A DNA stretch of 64,000 nt from Planctomycetota bacterium. Lineage in GTDB: Bacteria; Planctomycetota; UBA8742; UBA2392. The stretch spans positions 3,038,001 through 3,102,000 of the forward strand of contig JADJRK010000001.1 of assembly GCA_016712285.1 (NCBI GenBank), in the 5' to 3' direction. The notes under the pieces are model-generated. The model ran no database searches and was not told the DNA's origin. It was given only the letters and a program-made list of their open reading frames with translations. Both the position numbers and the translations under genes were made by a program. Of the stretch, positions 1 to 8,040 are shown piece by piece. How positions within the stretch are numbered: position 1 is the stretch's first letter; each line of letters starts with the position of its first letter.

Positions 1-1
1 C

Positions 2-559
2 GAAGGTACGTACGGCAGCAGCCGCTTTTTCCTGGTGGAGTGCCGCAACCCCGGCCACGAGACCGTGTATTTTCCGAAGGTGTCGATCACACTGACTGCG
101 CCGAACGGAAATGTGCATGCCCGCGCCGAGGGCTACGCCGTGGGCTACAACATCCCGCCGGGCAAGACGACCGTGATGCTGGTGATGTTTCGCGGCAACC
201 CGGAGGGCAAACCCAAGTTCTACCCCTCAGTCTCAGGCGGCGACTACTCCCACGTGGCAGCGCCGCATGAGTTGACCGTACTCGACATCAAGGAAGTCGA
301 GGGCAAGTACCTCACCGACGACCCGGCGCTTGAGGTGCGTGTGCGCAACCCGCTGCCCACGCCCGTGGATGGCATTGTCGCCATGGTGATTGGCCGTGAT
401 GCAGCCGGGCAAGCCGTCACCTGGTCGAACCATGCCGAGGTAGATGACAGGAAACTGCCGCCCCGCGGCACCACCACTGTGCGGCTGCAGACCCACCCGT
501 GGCGCATCGAGGACCCAAAGACCTGGGACGTGCGCGTGTACGCCAGGGACGTGAAATAA
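2..559 (+). CDS. Partial secreted/envelope protein with two FxLYD-like beta domains (3' end)
   Basis: The reading frame is open from base 2 to the TAA ending at 559, so the gene begins before the window; the in-frame GTG at 35 is internal. The 185 visible residues hold two similar beta-sandwich-like halves. Each has a core of the kind (V/E)CRNP or VRVRNP followed by a PPGKT or PPRGT turn, resembling FxLYD-type extracellular domains. No transmembrane segment or catalytic motif is visible. A dps gene follows after 41 bases on the same strand with its own ribosome-binding site. The function is unknown; the domain resemblance is by eye and weak. Confidence 0.6.
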   Translation, partial: EGTYGSSRFFLVECRNPGHETVYFPKVSITLTAPNGNVHARAEGYAVGYNIPPGKTTVMLVMFRGNPEGKPKFYPSVSGGDYSHVAAPHELTVLDIKEVEGKYLTDDPALEVRVRNPLPTPVDGIVAMVIGRDAAGQAVTWSNHAEVDDRKLPPRGTTTVRLQTHPWRIEDPKTWDVRVYARDVK

Positions 560-600
560 TCAGGTGCGGATTGGTGTTTTGCCTGACACGAAAGGACAAT

Positions 601-1068
601 ATGCAACCCGACATCGGAATCGACGAAGGCAAACGCAAAGCCGCAGCCAAGGGGCTGTCACGGCTGCTCGCGGACACCTACACGCTTTACCTCAAGACCC
701 ACAACTACCACTGGAACGTGACAGGCCCGCAGTTTCAGCAACTGCACCTGATGTTCATGGGCCAGTACACCGAGATGTGGACAGCCGTAGACGAAATCGC
801 TGAGCGCATTCGCGCCTTGGGCGAGTTCGCGCCCGGCGGCTACAAGCAATTCGCCGGGCTGACCAGCATCAAGGACGACGACGGCGTGCCGGCGTGGAAA
901 GACATGATCAAGAACCTGGTGGACGGCCACGAAACGGTGATTCGGACGGCCCGAGAACTGCTGCCGATCGCCCAGCAAGCCGGCGACGAAAGCAGCGCGG
1001 CCCTGGTAGGCGACCGCCTGCGCATCCACGAAAAGACAGCCTGGATGCTCCGCAGCCTGCTGGAGTAG
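601..1068 (+). CDS. dps: Dps-family ferritin-like protein
   Basis: 155 residues, normal Dps length. Dps proteins form 12-subunit cages that oxidise and store iron and can bind DNA. The start at 601 is preceded by an AAGGA site at 592-596. The HNYHWNVTG segment (residues 34-42), His49 and VDEIAERI (63-70) match the Dps ferroxidase region, giving ligands His37, His49, Asp64 and Glu68. The acidic residue usually found four positions after the second His is Met53 here, so ferroxidase activity may be altered. The last 29 codons plus stop (981-1068) are duplicated at 5156-5243. An HK97-fold shell-like gene follows 177 bases downstream, a pairing that recalls encapsulin cargo and shell genes. Confidence 0.9.
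   Translation: MQPDIGIDEGKRKAAAKGLSRLLADTYTLYLKTHNYHWNVTGPQFQQLHLMFMGQYTEMWTAVDEIAERIRALGEFAPGGYKQFAGLTSIKDDDGVPAWKDMIKNLVDGHETVIRTARELLPIAQQAGDESSAALVGDRLRIHEKTAWMLRSLLE
981..1068 (+). repeat. 88-bp direct repeat, left copy (dps 3' end)
   Basis: Bases 981-1068, the end of dps through its TAG stop, recur at 5156-5243 with three mismatches in 88. All three are third-codon, synonymous changes (CGC/CGT, ATC/ATT, CTG/CTT). Similarity stops at the stop codon on one side and at CGGCGACG on the other. The pair brackets a 4.1-kb block of three genes, as an attachment-site duplication would. Confidence 0.9.
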
Positions 1069-1245
1069 GCGTGCCAAGCCAAAGTAAGCGGCGTAGTGGC
1101 GGCCAGCCTTGACACTCATCAGTGCAAAGCGGTGTGTCAGTAATGGCCGCGACAATGGATTTCTGCAAGTAATTCGCGAAGACCGTTTTTTTTTGTGTTC
1201 GCTGCGAGGTATCTTCACCTTTCCTGACTCTTGGAAAGGCAACCC

Positions 1246-2187
1246 ATGCCGGTTACGAATGCTGATCTGCTGTCAGACGACCTGCTGGCGCTTTGGCTGG
1301 TCGAGAACGCCCCGATCAAGATTCCGTTCTTTCAGGCCTGGGCTTGGCAGCAGGTTGCCGGGAAGTCGCTGATCTACCCGCGCACCACGGCGCTTGCACC
1401 GGCCGGCGTGATGGCGGACTGTACCACCGTGGAGGAGCAACTGCCCGACATCTCGCAAGCCGAGATGACGTTTCTTGACTATGTCACCCGTTGGCAGGCT
1501 TGCGCTTCCGACCTTGACCGCTATCGCAACCCGCAACTCCTGCAAGCCATCATGTTCGCCGCCGCCAAGCGGCGCATCCTGTACGCCTACGCACAGCAAC
1601 TCGACTCGTTCGGCTCTGCTGTCGGGCCCGGTTTGCCGGACCTTTGTGCGGCCGGGCAGCTTGTGGACATGGCTGGCGGGGCGCTGACACTGGACTGCCT
1701 TGACGACGCCTACGAGCGCATCACAGCCGGCACGGGCCGTCCGACGCTGATCATGAGCCATTCGCGCAGCCTGCGCACCTACCGAAAACTTTGCCGTGAT
1801 AGCGGACTTGTGCCTGAGCGCGTGCCCTTCATGTTGTATGATCCAGCCAGCAGGCGCATGGAGGATGACGCCGTGGATGCCTTCAACGGCACACCGTGGC
1901 TGGCAAACGACCTGTGCAACGCCGACGGCCTGGGCACCGAGCGCACGTACTTCATGGTGGTGGGCGACGACGGCAAAGCCGGCCCCACGCGCGGCGTGAC
2001 AGGCATCGTGCCGGCGAATCTTGGCCGCGAGATGTTCATCAAGCGAACGGTGCCGGCGTTAGTGACAATCGACGGCCCGGGCGAAGACACGTTCGTAACC
2101 ATGCCGGCTGGCATAGCGGTAGGCAGCCAAGGCGCGCTGAGCATCATCCAGAACTACACGACGGCAGCAAGCTGCGGCGGAGGGTAG
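1246..2187 (+). CDS. HK97-fold major capsid / encapsulin-like shell protein (putative)
   Basis: 313 residues from the ATG at 1246, which has a GAAAGG site 7 bases upstream. The layout resembles HK97-type shell proteins: an N-arm, an E-loop-like beta stretch near residues 45-75, a long spine-like helix (about 85-115), then a P-domain-like block. In that block, RPTLIMSHSRSLRTYRKL is followed by FNGTPWLANDLC, a GTERTYFMVVGDD strand and a final VGSQGALSIIQNY. Comparable motifs occur in phage capsid proteins. No portal, terminase, maturation protease or tail gene lies nearby, so a free provirus is unlikely. The position beside dps suggests a shell for a ferritin-like cargo, or a remnant of an integrated element. 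The fold call rests on pattern only. Confidence 0.5.
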   Translation: MPVTNADLLSDDLLALWLVENAPIKIPFFQAWAWQQVAGKSLIYPRTTALAPAGVMADCTTVEEQLPDISQAEMTFLDYVTRWQACASDLDRYRNPQLLQAIMFAAAKRRILYAYAQQLDSFGSAVGPGLPDLCAAGQLVDMAGGALTLDCLDDAYERITAGTGRPTLIMSHSRSLRTYRKLCRDSGLVPERVPFMLYDPASRRMEDDAVDAFNGTPWLANDLCNADGLGTERTYFMVVGDDGKAGPTRGVTGIVPANLGREMFIKRTVPALVTIDGPGEDTFVTMPAGIAVGSQGALSIIQNYTTAASCGGG

Positions 2188-2278
2188 CACCGAAGGGGCT
2201 AGCGCCCGAGCCACAACTGGCGCAGGCGAGAGTTAGACCAATCGGCCACGACTGTCTGTGCGGCAAGAAAGTTCGGTC

Positions 2279-3481
2279 ATGGAAGGTGACAAAGAAAACT
2301 GCACAACCTGCGGCCCGAACGGGTTGAAGTTCAGCCGGCGCAACGGTCGCGGAAGAGTCGAGGTGCCGGAACACTTCCTGGCCGACAAGCTGGGCAGTAT
2401 CGACGCGCAGATCGCCGAAGGAATGGCGATGGCGGAGAGACTCGCCGCCGCGCGACAGAAGCGCGACTCGGCGCCCGCGGCCCACCCGTCGCAGTCGTAC
2501 CAGCCGCAAGGGCCAAGCGCGCCAATGCGCCCGGCAGGCAATTTCATATTCGACCCACTGACGATGACAGCCGAGAACCAGCAAAGCGTTCCGTCAAGCG
2601 ACACCCCGCGTCCACGAAACAACCAATTCACACTGGCAGAAACCGAACACGCAAGCCTGTTAGGGATAGGCCCGCCACCGGGCCTGCCAACCACAATCCA
2701 GTTCACACTGGCCGAGTCCGGCGCTGCCGACGTGTTTCCGTCCGTAGTCCAAACAGGGAGCATACCCGACGTTCAGCAGTTGCTGTCCATCGGATACGGG
2801 CATATTCCGGGCTTTCCGGACAAGTATAAGCCGATACTTCCGCAGGAAGTGTTCGACTACCTTGGGGCGCTCTGGCGCGTATTGCAAATACTCAATGGAG
2901 AGTGGCGCAAGTACGGCTTTCCGTTCTTCGGCGGCCCAACGGCCGGGTTGATCCAGGGCTGGACTTACTTTGTCGACCCGGATGGAAACATAGACTTGCG
3001 CCCATGGACTGGCGAGGACTTGGATCCCACTACGAGTGAAACTCCGCTATGCAAAATATATTACGACGATTTTGATCCCCTCAGGCATCAAGTCTTGCGT
3101 ACGGATGACTCTGAAAGCCCCGACGTCTTCTGCCTCGGCGTTCACCATGATGTGAGTAAAGCGGACGAGCAGCAGAAAGGTCCGAACGGAGAGGTGATAG
3201 GGAACGGATTCAAGTATGTTGCGGCGTGCGGCAAAGATGCGGCGATCATTCGGACGGGCTTCTGCAATGGACCCTGTCCCCCGGAAACACCGACATGCCG
3301 CGTTCAGTACCAAATGAAACGGTGGGTGTCCGCAGCCGGAACTGACATTCTGCGGGAGATTTACCCACCGACCAGCGCTCCGCCATACTGGGCCGACTAT
3401 CAGGCAGCCGCCACATTGTGGCACGGCACTCGTTGGGCAACAGCCGAGTTTGCGACCGGGGTAAAATGCACATGCGTGTAA
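2279..3481 (+). CDS. Unknown protein with disordered N-terminus and repeated QFTLAE motif
   Basis: 400 residues from ATG 2279; a GTG at 2258 would add seven. Not recognised. Residues 1-115 look disordered, with a short Cys pair (CTTC), basic runs and Pro/Gln-rich sequence. The motif QFTLAE occurs twice (residues 116-121 and 141-146; bases 2624-2641 and 2699-2716), 25 residues apart, and a weaker relative LTMTAE lies just before. The C-terminal 230 residues look globular, with an aromatic segment and several Cys residues, the last ones in a CTCV end. No signal peptide. It follows the shell-like gene by 91 bases and its end overlaps the next gene. Repeated short motifs in a flexible arm resemble cargo-docking tags; this is inference. 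Confidence 0.6.
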   Translation: MEGDKENCTTCGPNGLKFSRRNGRGRVEVPEHFLADKLGSIDAQIAEGMAMAERLAAARQKRDSAPAAHPSQSYQPQGPSAPMRPAGNFIFDPLTMTAENQQSVPSSDTPRPRNNQFTLAETEHASLLGIGPPPGLPTTIQFTLAESGAADVFPSVVQTGSIPDVQQLLSIGYGHIPGFPDKYKPILPQEVFDYLGALWRVLQILNGEWRKYGFPFFGGPTAGLIQGWTYFVDPDGNIDLRPWTGEDLDPTTSETPLCKIYYDDFDPLRHQVLRTDDSESPDVFCLGVHHDVSKADEQQKGPNGEVIGNGFKYVAACGKDAAIIRTGFCNGPCPPETPTCRVQYQMKRWVSAAGTDILREIYPPTSAPPYWADYQAAATLWHGTRWATAEFATGVKCTCV

Positions 3482-5052
3482 CTTTCAATCTGGTCTTGCT
3501 GGCAGTAGCACTTGCGCTTGTTCCCGCCCTCGCCGCTCAATCGGGCGACGAGAAAGCAGCGCTTTCGGCAGACACTTATACCATGGGAGGTCTCCGCCTA
3601 TTGTGGCGATCACAGTTTGGAGTGTTAGGCGCCGAGTTGGAGTACCGTATTCTCGTACCTCGCTCGGCTGACGAGGCCGCGCTGATTGTGACCGGCCCAG
3701 ACGATATTTCCTGGGCAGCAACCCACGCCGCGACTGGAATAAGGTACGTGGAGGCCCATGAAATCACAGCCCAAACGCTGCACAAGCTTCCGGAAAGCAT
3801 TCGGATCGGTGTTACACACCTTTCGATAAACAGAAGTAGTATTGGTGCGGCTGAGCTTGAACAGCTACAACAAAGCTTTCCAGCCCTGCGGGGCCTTATG
3901 TTGGAAGTAACATGGCCAATCGATAAACTGGCATTGCGCGCGCTTCGTGCCTTCACCGGCGTTCAAGAATTGTCCCTGCACGTCACGTGGGGAGAAGACA
4001 TTGACGTCGCAGTGGACCCGATGACAGCGCTGCTGGCGTTCAAGGGTGCACAGCGCCTTGACCTGGGCTGCGACCTTTCGTTCTGGCATGCGGACTGGGC
4101 GCTTCAGTTTTCTTCGCTGGAGTGGCTGCGAGTTGCCGGGGCGACAAAACTTCCGCATGGCCATTTCTGGGATTCACTATCCCTGTTGCCGGAGCTTCAT
4201 TACTTGAATGTGGGCTTCCAGAGTTGCAGCGGCTGGTCGGCCGAGAGAATCAATCTGCTCAAGAAAAACAAACACCTCGAGGGGCTTACGTTGAGTGGAA
4301 GCTGCGATGAGAATCCGGCTGAGTTGTTCCAAAGCTTCGCCAGCTTGCCGCGTTTAGCATACCTGATTCTACCAAGCACTGTCGGCGAGAAATGGGACGA
4401 CGCTTTCAGCCTGCTTTCCGGTAAACGGTTCAAAGCGCTTGGGGTTGCCGAGTTCAGTCCGAAGATAGCCCAGTTTCTTATGTCCCAAACCGCACTGACG
4501 GACCTGGCTGTGCATTTCAACGACAACGAGGGCCGTACCGGGGACATTAACACTTTGTTGGCCTGCACGAACTTGCGCGTGTTGTGGTTGGATTACTTCA
4601 AGTCTGACCCTGCTGCGCTTGCTACACTCACAGCCGATCTTCCGATCACCGACTTGCATTTCAGTGGCGGCAAGCTCGGAGACAGGATGATGCCCTTTGT
4701 GGCGAGGTGCCCTAAGCTTGAAGTGCTTATCCTTAATCACCGAGTGACAAGCACCGCAAAATGCTGGGAGACATTTGGCAAGTTGAAGTCCCTGCGCGTA
4801 TTGACGATCCCGATCAGGGAAGTCGAGGGGTTGGCCGACCTGATGTCCGCGCTGGAATCGCTCGAAGTGCTCGGAGACCCGACTGGCGCAGCCTGGACTA
4901 AGGCGATCGAAACCGCACTGGCACGCCTGCCCGCCATTCGAGTGATTGTGGCATGTGGCGTCTCGGAGGCTGCAGCCGAAAGGCTGAAAGCCAAAAAGAA
5001 GAACGTCCGTATCTGTGACCACTTGCCCCAGTATGGTTCGCGCCCAAAGTGA
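3466..5052 (+). CDS. Secreted leucine-rich-repeat-like protein
   Basis: 528 residues from ATG 3466 (ATG 3472 is also possible). The N-terminus is a signal peptide ending ALAAQS. From about residue 100 to the end there are irregular leucine-rich repeats, for example LRGLMLEVTW, VQELSLHVTW, LHYLNVGFQS, LEGLTLSGSC, LRVLWLDYF, LEVLILNHR and LRVLTIPI. Such repeats form curved solenoids used for binding. No membrane anchor is seen. The start overlaps the end of the previous gene by 16 bases, implying coupled translation. Three hand-counted 60-base lines in the gene (3781, 4201, 4321) have 45, 55 and 50 percent G+C, against 57 percent for lines 5461 and 6121 in the next gene, so base use is mildly lower. 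The target is unknown. Confidence 0.7.
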   Translation: MHMRVTFNLVLLAVALALVPALAAQSGDEKAALSADTYTMGGLRLLWRSQFGVLGAELEYRILVPRSADEAALIVTGPDDISWAATHAATGIRYVEAHEITAQTLHKLPESIRIGVTHLSINRSSIGAAELEQLQQSFPALRGLMLEVTWPIDKLALRALRAFTGVQELSLHVTWGEDIDVAVDPMTALLAFKGAQRLDLGCDLSFWHADWALQFSSLEWLRVAGATKLPHGHFWDSLSLLPELHYLNVGFQSCSGWSAERINLLKKNKHLEGLTLSGSCDENPAELFQSFASLPRLAYLILPSTVGEKWDDAFSLLSGKRFKALGVAEFSPKIAQFLMSQTALTDLAVHFNDNEGRTGDINTLLACTNLRVLWLDYFKSDPAALATLTADLPITDLHFSGGKLGDRMMPFVARCPKLEVLILNHRVTSTAKCWETFGKLKSLRVLTIPIREVEGLADLMSALESLEVLGDPTGAAWTKAIETALARLPAIRVIVACGVSEAAAERLKAKKKNVRICDHLPQYGSRPK

Positions 5053-5155
5053 CCGGTGCCGGTCTTGCGCACCCTGAATCGTGCTTTGTTGACGCCACTT
5101 GCTGGCACTCCCTGAGGATGGCCGAGATCGAGGATTGGCGGGCCTGGTTCCGGGA

Positions 5156-5243
5156 CGGCGACGAAAGCAGCGCGGCCCTGGTAGGCGACCGTCTGCGCAT
5201 TCACGAAAAGACAGCCTGGATGCTCCGCAGCCTGCTTGAGTAG
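5156..5243 (+). pseudogene. dps 3'-end fragment (right copy of the 88-bp direct repeat)
   Basis: This 88-base copy of the dps end encodes the last 29 Dps residues, from DESSAALVG to RSLLE and the TAG stop, with only three synonymous changes from 981-1068. Upstream bases do not resemble dps. An open frame from 5049 to 5243 could make a 64-residue protein ending in this segment, but its first 35 residues match nothing recognisable and no ribosome-binding site is evident. The simplest reading is a leftover 3' end from insertion of the 1069-5155 block into dps. A translated tag carrying the Dps C-terminus cannot be excluded. Confidence 0.8.
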
Positions 5244-5272
5244 CCAGGCGCGGTTGATGTCGCGCCCCGTGG

Positions 5273-5278
5273 TACACT
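5273..5278 (+). promoter_or_regulatory. Putative -10 box TACACT, leaderless start
   Basis: TACACT ends exactly 6 bases before the ATG at 5285, so transcription would begin at or next to the start codon. No Shine-Dalgarno sequence precedes this gene. Confidence 0.45.
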
Positions 5279-5284
5279 TTCGCC

Positions 5285-6346
5285 ATGGACGCGCCGACGC
5301 ACCTTCATGGCCGGGGGACGGCACTTAACCCGGCGAACCGCTTTGAGCGCGTGCATGTTGCGCTTGACCCGGAGTACTTTGACCCCGACGAGCCCGCACC
5401 CGCGACCGAGCTGTACTGGGACGACACCAAGTCCATCATCTCGCGCCACAACTTCCCGGACTTTCCCTTTGAGGCCAGCATCAACCCCTATCGCGGCTGT
5501 GAGCACGGCTGCATCTATTGCTACGCGCGGCCTTACCACGAGTTTCTGGGCCTTTCAGCTGGTATCGATTTTGAAACCAAGATCTTCGTCAAGAAGAACG
5601 CAGCCGCGCTGTTGCGCGCCGAGTTCATGAAACCCTCGTGGCGACCCAAGCCCGTCGTTCTCAGTGGCGTGACTGACGCCTATCAGCCGATCGAGATCAA
5701 CCTGCGGGTGACGCGCAGCCTGCTGGAGGTGTTTGCCGAGTTTCGCAACCCCGTGGGTTTCATCACCAAGAACGCGCTGATCTGCCGCGACCTGGATTTG
5801 CTGACCGAACTGGCGCGGCACAACGCGGCCTCGGTCACGTTCACGATCGGGATGCTGGACGAGGACATCCGGCGCAAGATGGAGCCGCGCACCAGCACCA
5901 TCGCCAAGCGCTTCGAGGCGCTGAAAAAGCTGGCCGACGCGGGCGTGCGCACCAGCGTCAACCTTGCGCCCGTGGTGCCCGGCCTGACCGACCAGGACAT
6001 TCCCGGCATTCTGGCCCGCGCGCGCGACTGTGGCGTTGGCCGGGTCGTGTGCGTGCCGATCCGGCTTCCCGGCGCGGTGGGCGGCTTGTTTGAGCAGTGG
6101 CTGGCCGATCACTTCCCCGGCCACAAAGAGAAGGTGCTGAAACGGATTCGCCAGATGTACGGCGGCGAACTGGACGATGCCCGACCGCTGACCCAGCGCA
6201 TGAACGGCGAAAGCGCGCTGGCCACCTCGATTCAGCGGCTGTTCGACGTTGCCTACCGCAAAGCCGGGTTCTCCGACGAGCGGCGCCCGCCCCTGAACAC
6301 CGAAGCGTTCCAGCGCCCCGGCCAGACGCGGCAGCTGTTTCGCTAG
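5285..6346 (+). CDS. PA0069/Rv2578c-family radical SAM protein
   Basis: 353 residues. The 4Fe-4S motif CEHGCIYC (Cys72, Cys76, Cys79) lies in the context NPYRGCEHGCIYCYARP, typical of the PA0069-type radical SAM family, which is related to spore photoproduct lyase. The usual following segments are present: ETKIFVKKNAA, VVLSGVTDAYQPIE, ITKNALICRDLDLL and a TPR-like C-terminus. These proteins use S-adenosylmethionine and an iron-sulfur cluster for radical chemistry; the substrate is not established. The protein is cytoplasmic and of full family length. The start lacks a ribosome-binding site but sits 6 bases after a -10-like box, suggesting a leaderless mRNA. No partner gene is evident nearby. 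Confidence 0.88.
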   Translation: MDAPTHLHGRGTALNPANRFERVHVALDPEYFDPDEPAPATELYWDDTKSIISRHNFPDFPFEASINPYRGCEHGCIYCYARPYHEFLGLSAGIDFETKIFVKKNAAALLRAEFMKPSWRPKPVVLSGVTDAYQPIEINLRVTRSLLEVFAEFRNPVGFITKNALICRDLDLLTELARHNAASVTFTIGMLDEDIRRKMEPRTSTIAKRFEALKKLADAGVRTSVNLAPVVPGLTDQDIPGILARARDCGVGRVVCVPIRLPGAVGGLFEQWLADHFPGHKEKVLKRIRQMYGGELDDARPLTQRMNGESALATSIQRLFDVAYRKAGFSDERRPPLNTEAFQRPGQTRQLFR

Positions 6347-6442
6347 CTCGGCTTGCCAATGCTGTGCCAAAGATTACGTGTGCATTGGGGGCCGGCTTCC
6401 TAAACTGCTGTTCTTCCGCGTGAGACCAGACTGGAGACCCCC

Positions 6443-7948
6443 ATGCGCAGCCTTTTCCTGCTTGGTGTGATTGTCCTGTCTGCGGCTGCACTTTCGGGCG
6501 CCGTGGGCGGCGCTCCTTCGCTGACACTGCTGCAGAAGAAGGGTGAGCCCCAGGAAGTGATCGTCTATCACAAGGGCACCAAGAACATTCACCAGCGCTA
6601 CCAGGTCGTGAACGGCAAAGCCAACGGCAAGTTCGAGCAGTTCCGGGCCGACGGCAAGACCCTCGAGAGCGAGGGCACCATGAAAGACGGCCAGCGCGAA
6701 GGCGAATGGAAGTACTACCACCCCAACGGCAAGCTCCAGTCCGAAGGCACCTGCGTTGCCGGCAAGAAGCACGGCTGGTGGAAGGCCTACAACACCAGCG
6801 GCGAAGTGACGTTGGAAGCCGAGTACGCCGAGGACAAAGAGTCCGGCATGCGGCGCGTCTGGAAAGACGGCGAGCTGCAATCCGAGGGCCGCATGGAAGA
6901 CGGCGTAAAGGAAGGCTACTGGATTGAGCATAAAAGCATTGGCAACGAGGGCTACCGCTCAGAGGGCACGTACCTCAAGGGCAAGAAGCACGGCGAGTGG
7001 AAAGAGTTCCGCAGCAAGGAGTACTTCAAGGGCGAGTACATCCTCGACGTCAAGGAAGGCAAGTGGACTTACCACACGATGGACGACAAGGAAATCGGGT
7101 TCGAGACTTGGGCCAAGGGCAAGCAGCACGGCCCCACGCGCATGATGTACCCGCGCACCGAGAAACTGTGGTACGAAGGCGAATACGAGAACGGTCGCCA
7201 GAGGGGCACGTGGGTGCGCTACCACGCGACGGGGCACAAAGAGTCGGAACTGAACTACGTCACGGGCTTTGAAGTGGGCCCGCAGAAGCGCTGGTACCCG
7301 GATGGCACCTTGCAGGAAGAGTACACCGCAGACGGCAGGGGCGGCAAAACCGGCGTCTGGACGCGCAACTACAGCGACGGGACGCTGTTGGCCGAATGGA
7401 TCTACGACAGCAAAGGCGAGCTGGTGTCGATGCGCGAACTTCAGCTCGGCGGCAAGTTACGGCGCGAGTATGACGCCAAGACCCGCACCGAGAAACGCTA
7501 CGATGATGATGGCAACCTCACGTATCTGCAGATTGGCGACGAAGCCACCGAGTACTACCCCGGCGGCGGCGACAAGCCCAAACAGAAGTGGGTGGTCAAG
7601 GGCAGCAAGGTCGAGCGTACCGACTTCTATGAAAGCGGCGCGCTCAAGGGCAAAGGCCCCGTAGACCAGGCGCGCAAACGCGACGGCGAGTGGGTCGAGT
7701 ATTACGAAAACGGCAACAAGTCTGCCGAGGGCAAGTACAAGGGCGAATCCAAGGTCGGCAAGTGGGTTGAATACCACGAGAACGGCAAGAAAGCCGCCGA
7801 CGGCGAGTACATCACGGAGCGCGAGACCTACGACGCCCAGGGCAAGGTCATCCCCGCCAAGCCGATTCGCATCGGCAAATGGAACTTCTACGACGACAAG
7901 GGCAAGCGCACCCACACCGAGAACTTTCCCGACCCGCGCAAGGGTTGA
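6443..7948 (+). CDS. Secreted MORN-2 / YwqK-like repeat protein
   Basis: 501 residues with a signal peptide (SLFLLGVIVLSAAALSGAVG). Almost the whole mature protein is made of repeats of about 22 residues of the form G-x-W-x-x-(Y/H)-x-x-(N/D)-G-(K/T)-x-x-(S/A)-E-G-x-(Y/F), for example GEWKYYHPNGKLQSEGT and GKWVEYHENGKKAADGEY. These match MORN-2 repeats of the YwqK antitoxin-like family, which form elongated beta-hairpin ribbons. There are at least a dozen units. In other bacteria such proteins are often envelope-associated and of unknown role; the YwqK antitoxin name does not prove a toxin pair, and no toxin is adjacent here. The sequence ends with a TGA and a 92-base gap to the next gene. Confidence 0.8.
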   Translation: MRSLFLLGVIVLSAAALSGAVGGAPSLTLLQKKGEPQEVIVYHKGTKNIHQRYQVVNGKANGKFEQFRADGKTLESEGTMKDGQREGEWKYYHPNGKLQSEGTCVAGKKHGWWKAYNTSGEVTLEAEYAEDKESGMRRVWKDGELQSEGRMEDGVKEGYWIEHKSIGNEGYRSEGTYLKGKKHGEWKEFRSKEYFKGEYILDVKEGKWTYHTMDDKEIGFETWAKGKQHGPTRMMYPRTEKLWYEGEYENGRQRGTWVRYHATGHKESELNYVTGFEVGPQKRWYPDGTLQEEYTADGRGGKTGVWTRNYSDGTLLAEWIYDSKGELVSMRELQLGGKLRREYDAKTRTEKRYDDDGNLTYLQIGDEATEYYPGGGDKPKQKWVVKGSKVERTDFYESGALKGKGPVDQARKRDGEWVEYYENGNKSAEGKYKGESKVGKWVEYHENGKKAADGEYITERETYDAQGKVIPAKPIRIGKWNFYDDKGKRTHTENFPDPRKG

Positions 7949-8002
7949 CGCCCGCGCGTGCATCAACGTGAGAATCTGCGTGTTTCACCAAGTCGCCGTG
8001 AC

Positions 8003-8008
8003 TATAAT
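8003..8008 (+). promoter_or_regulatory. Putative -10 box TATAAT
   Basis: A perfect TATAAT lies 32 bases before the ATG at 8041. A leader of about 25 bases containing a TGGAG ribosome-binding site would follow. Confidence 0.5.
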
Positions 8009-8040
8009 TGCACACCCTGCAACCCCTTCTGGAGTCGAGC

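Noticed and set aside
1109..1245. TTGACA at 1109-1114 as -35 of the shell gene
   Set aside because: No -10 box at a proper distance is convincing; kept only as a possibility.
1246..5052. A complete prophage
   Set aside because: No terminase, portal, tail, lysis or integrase gene is seen; only a capsid-like protein.
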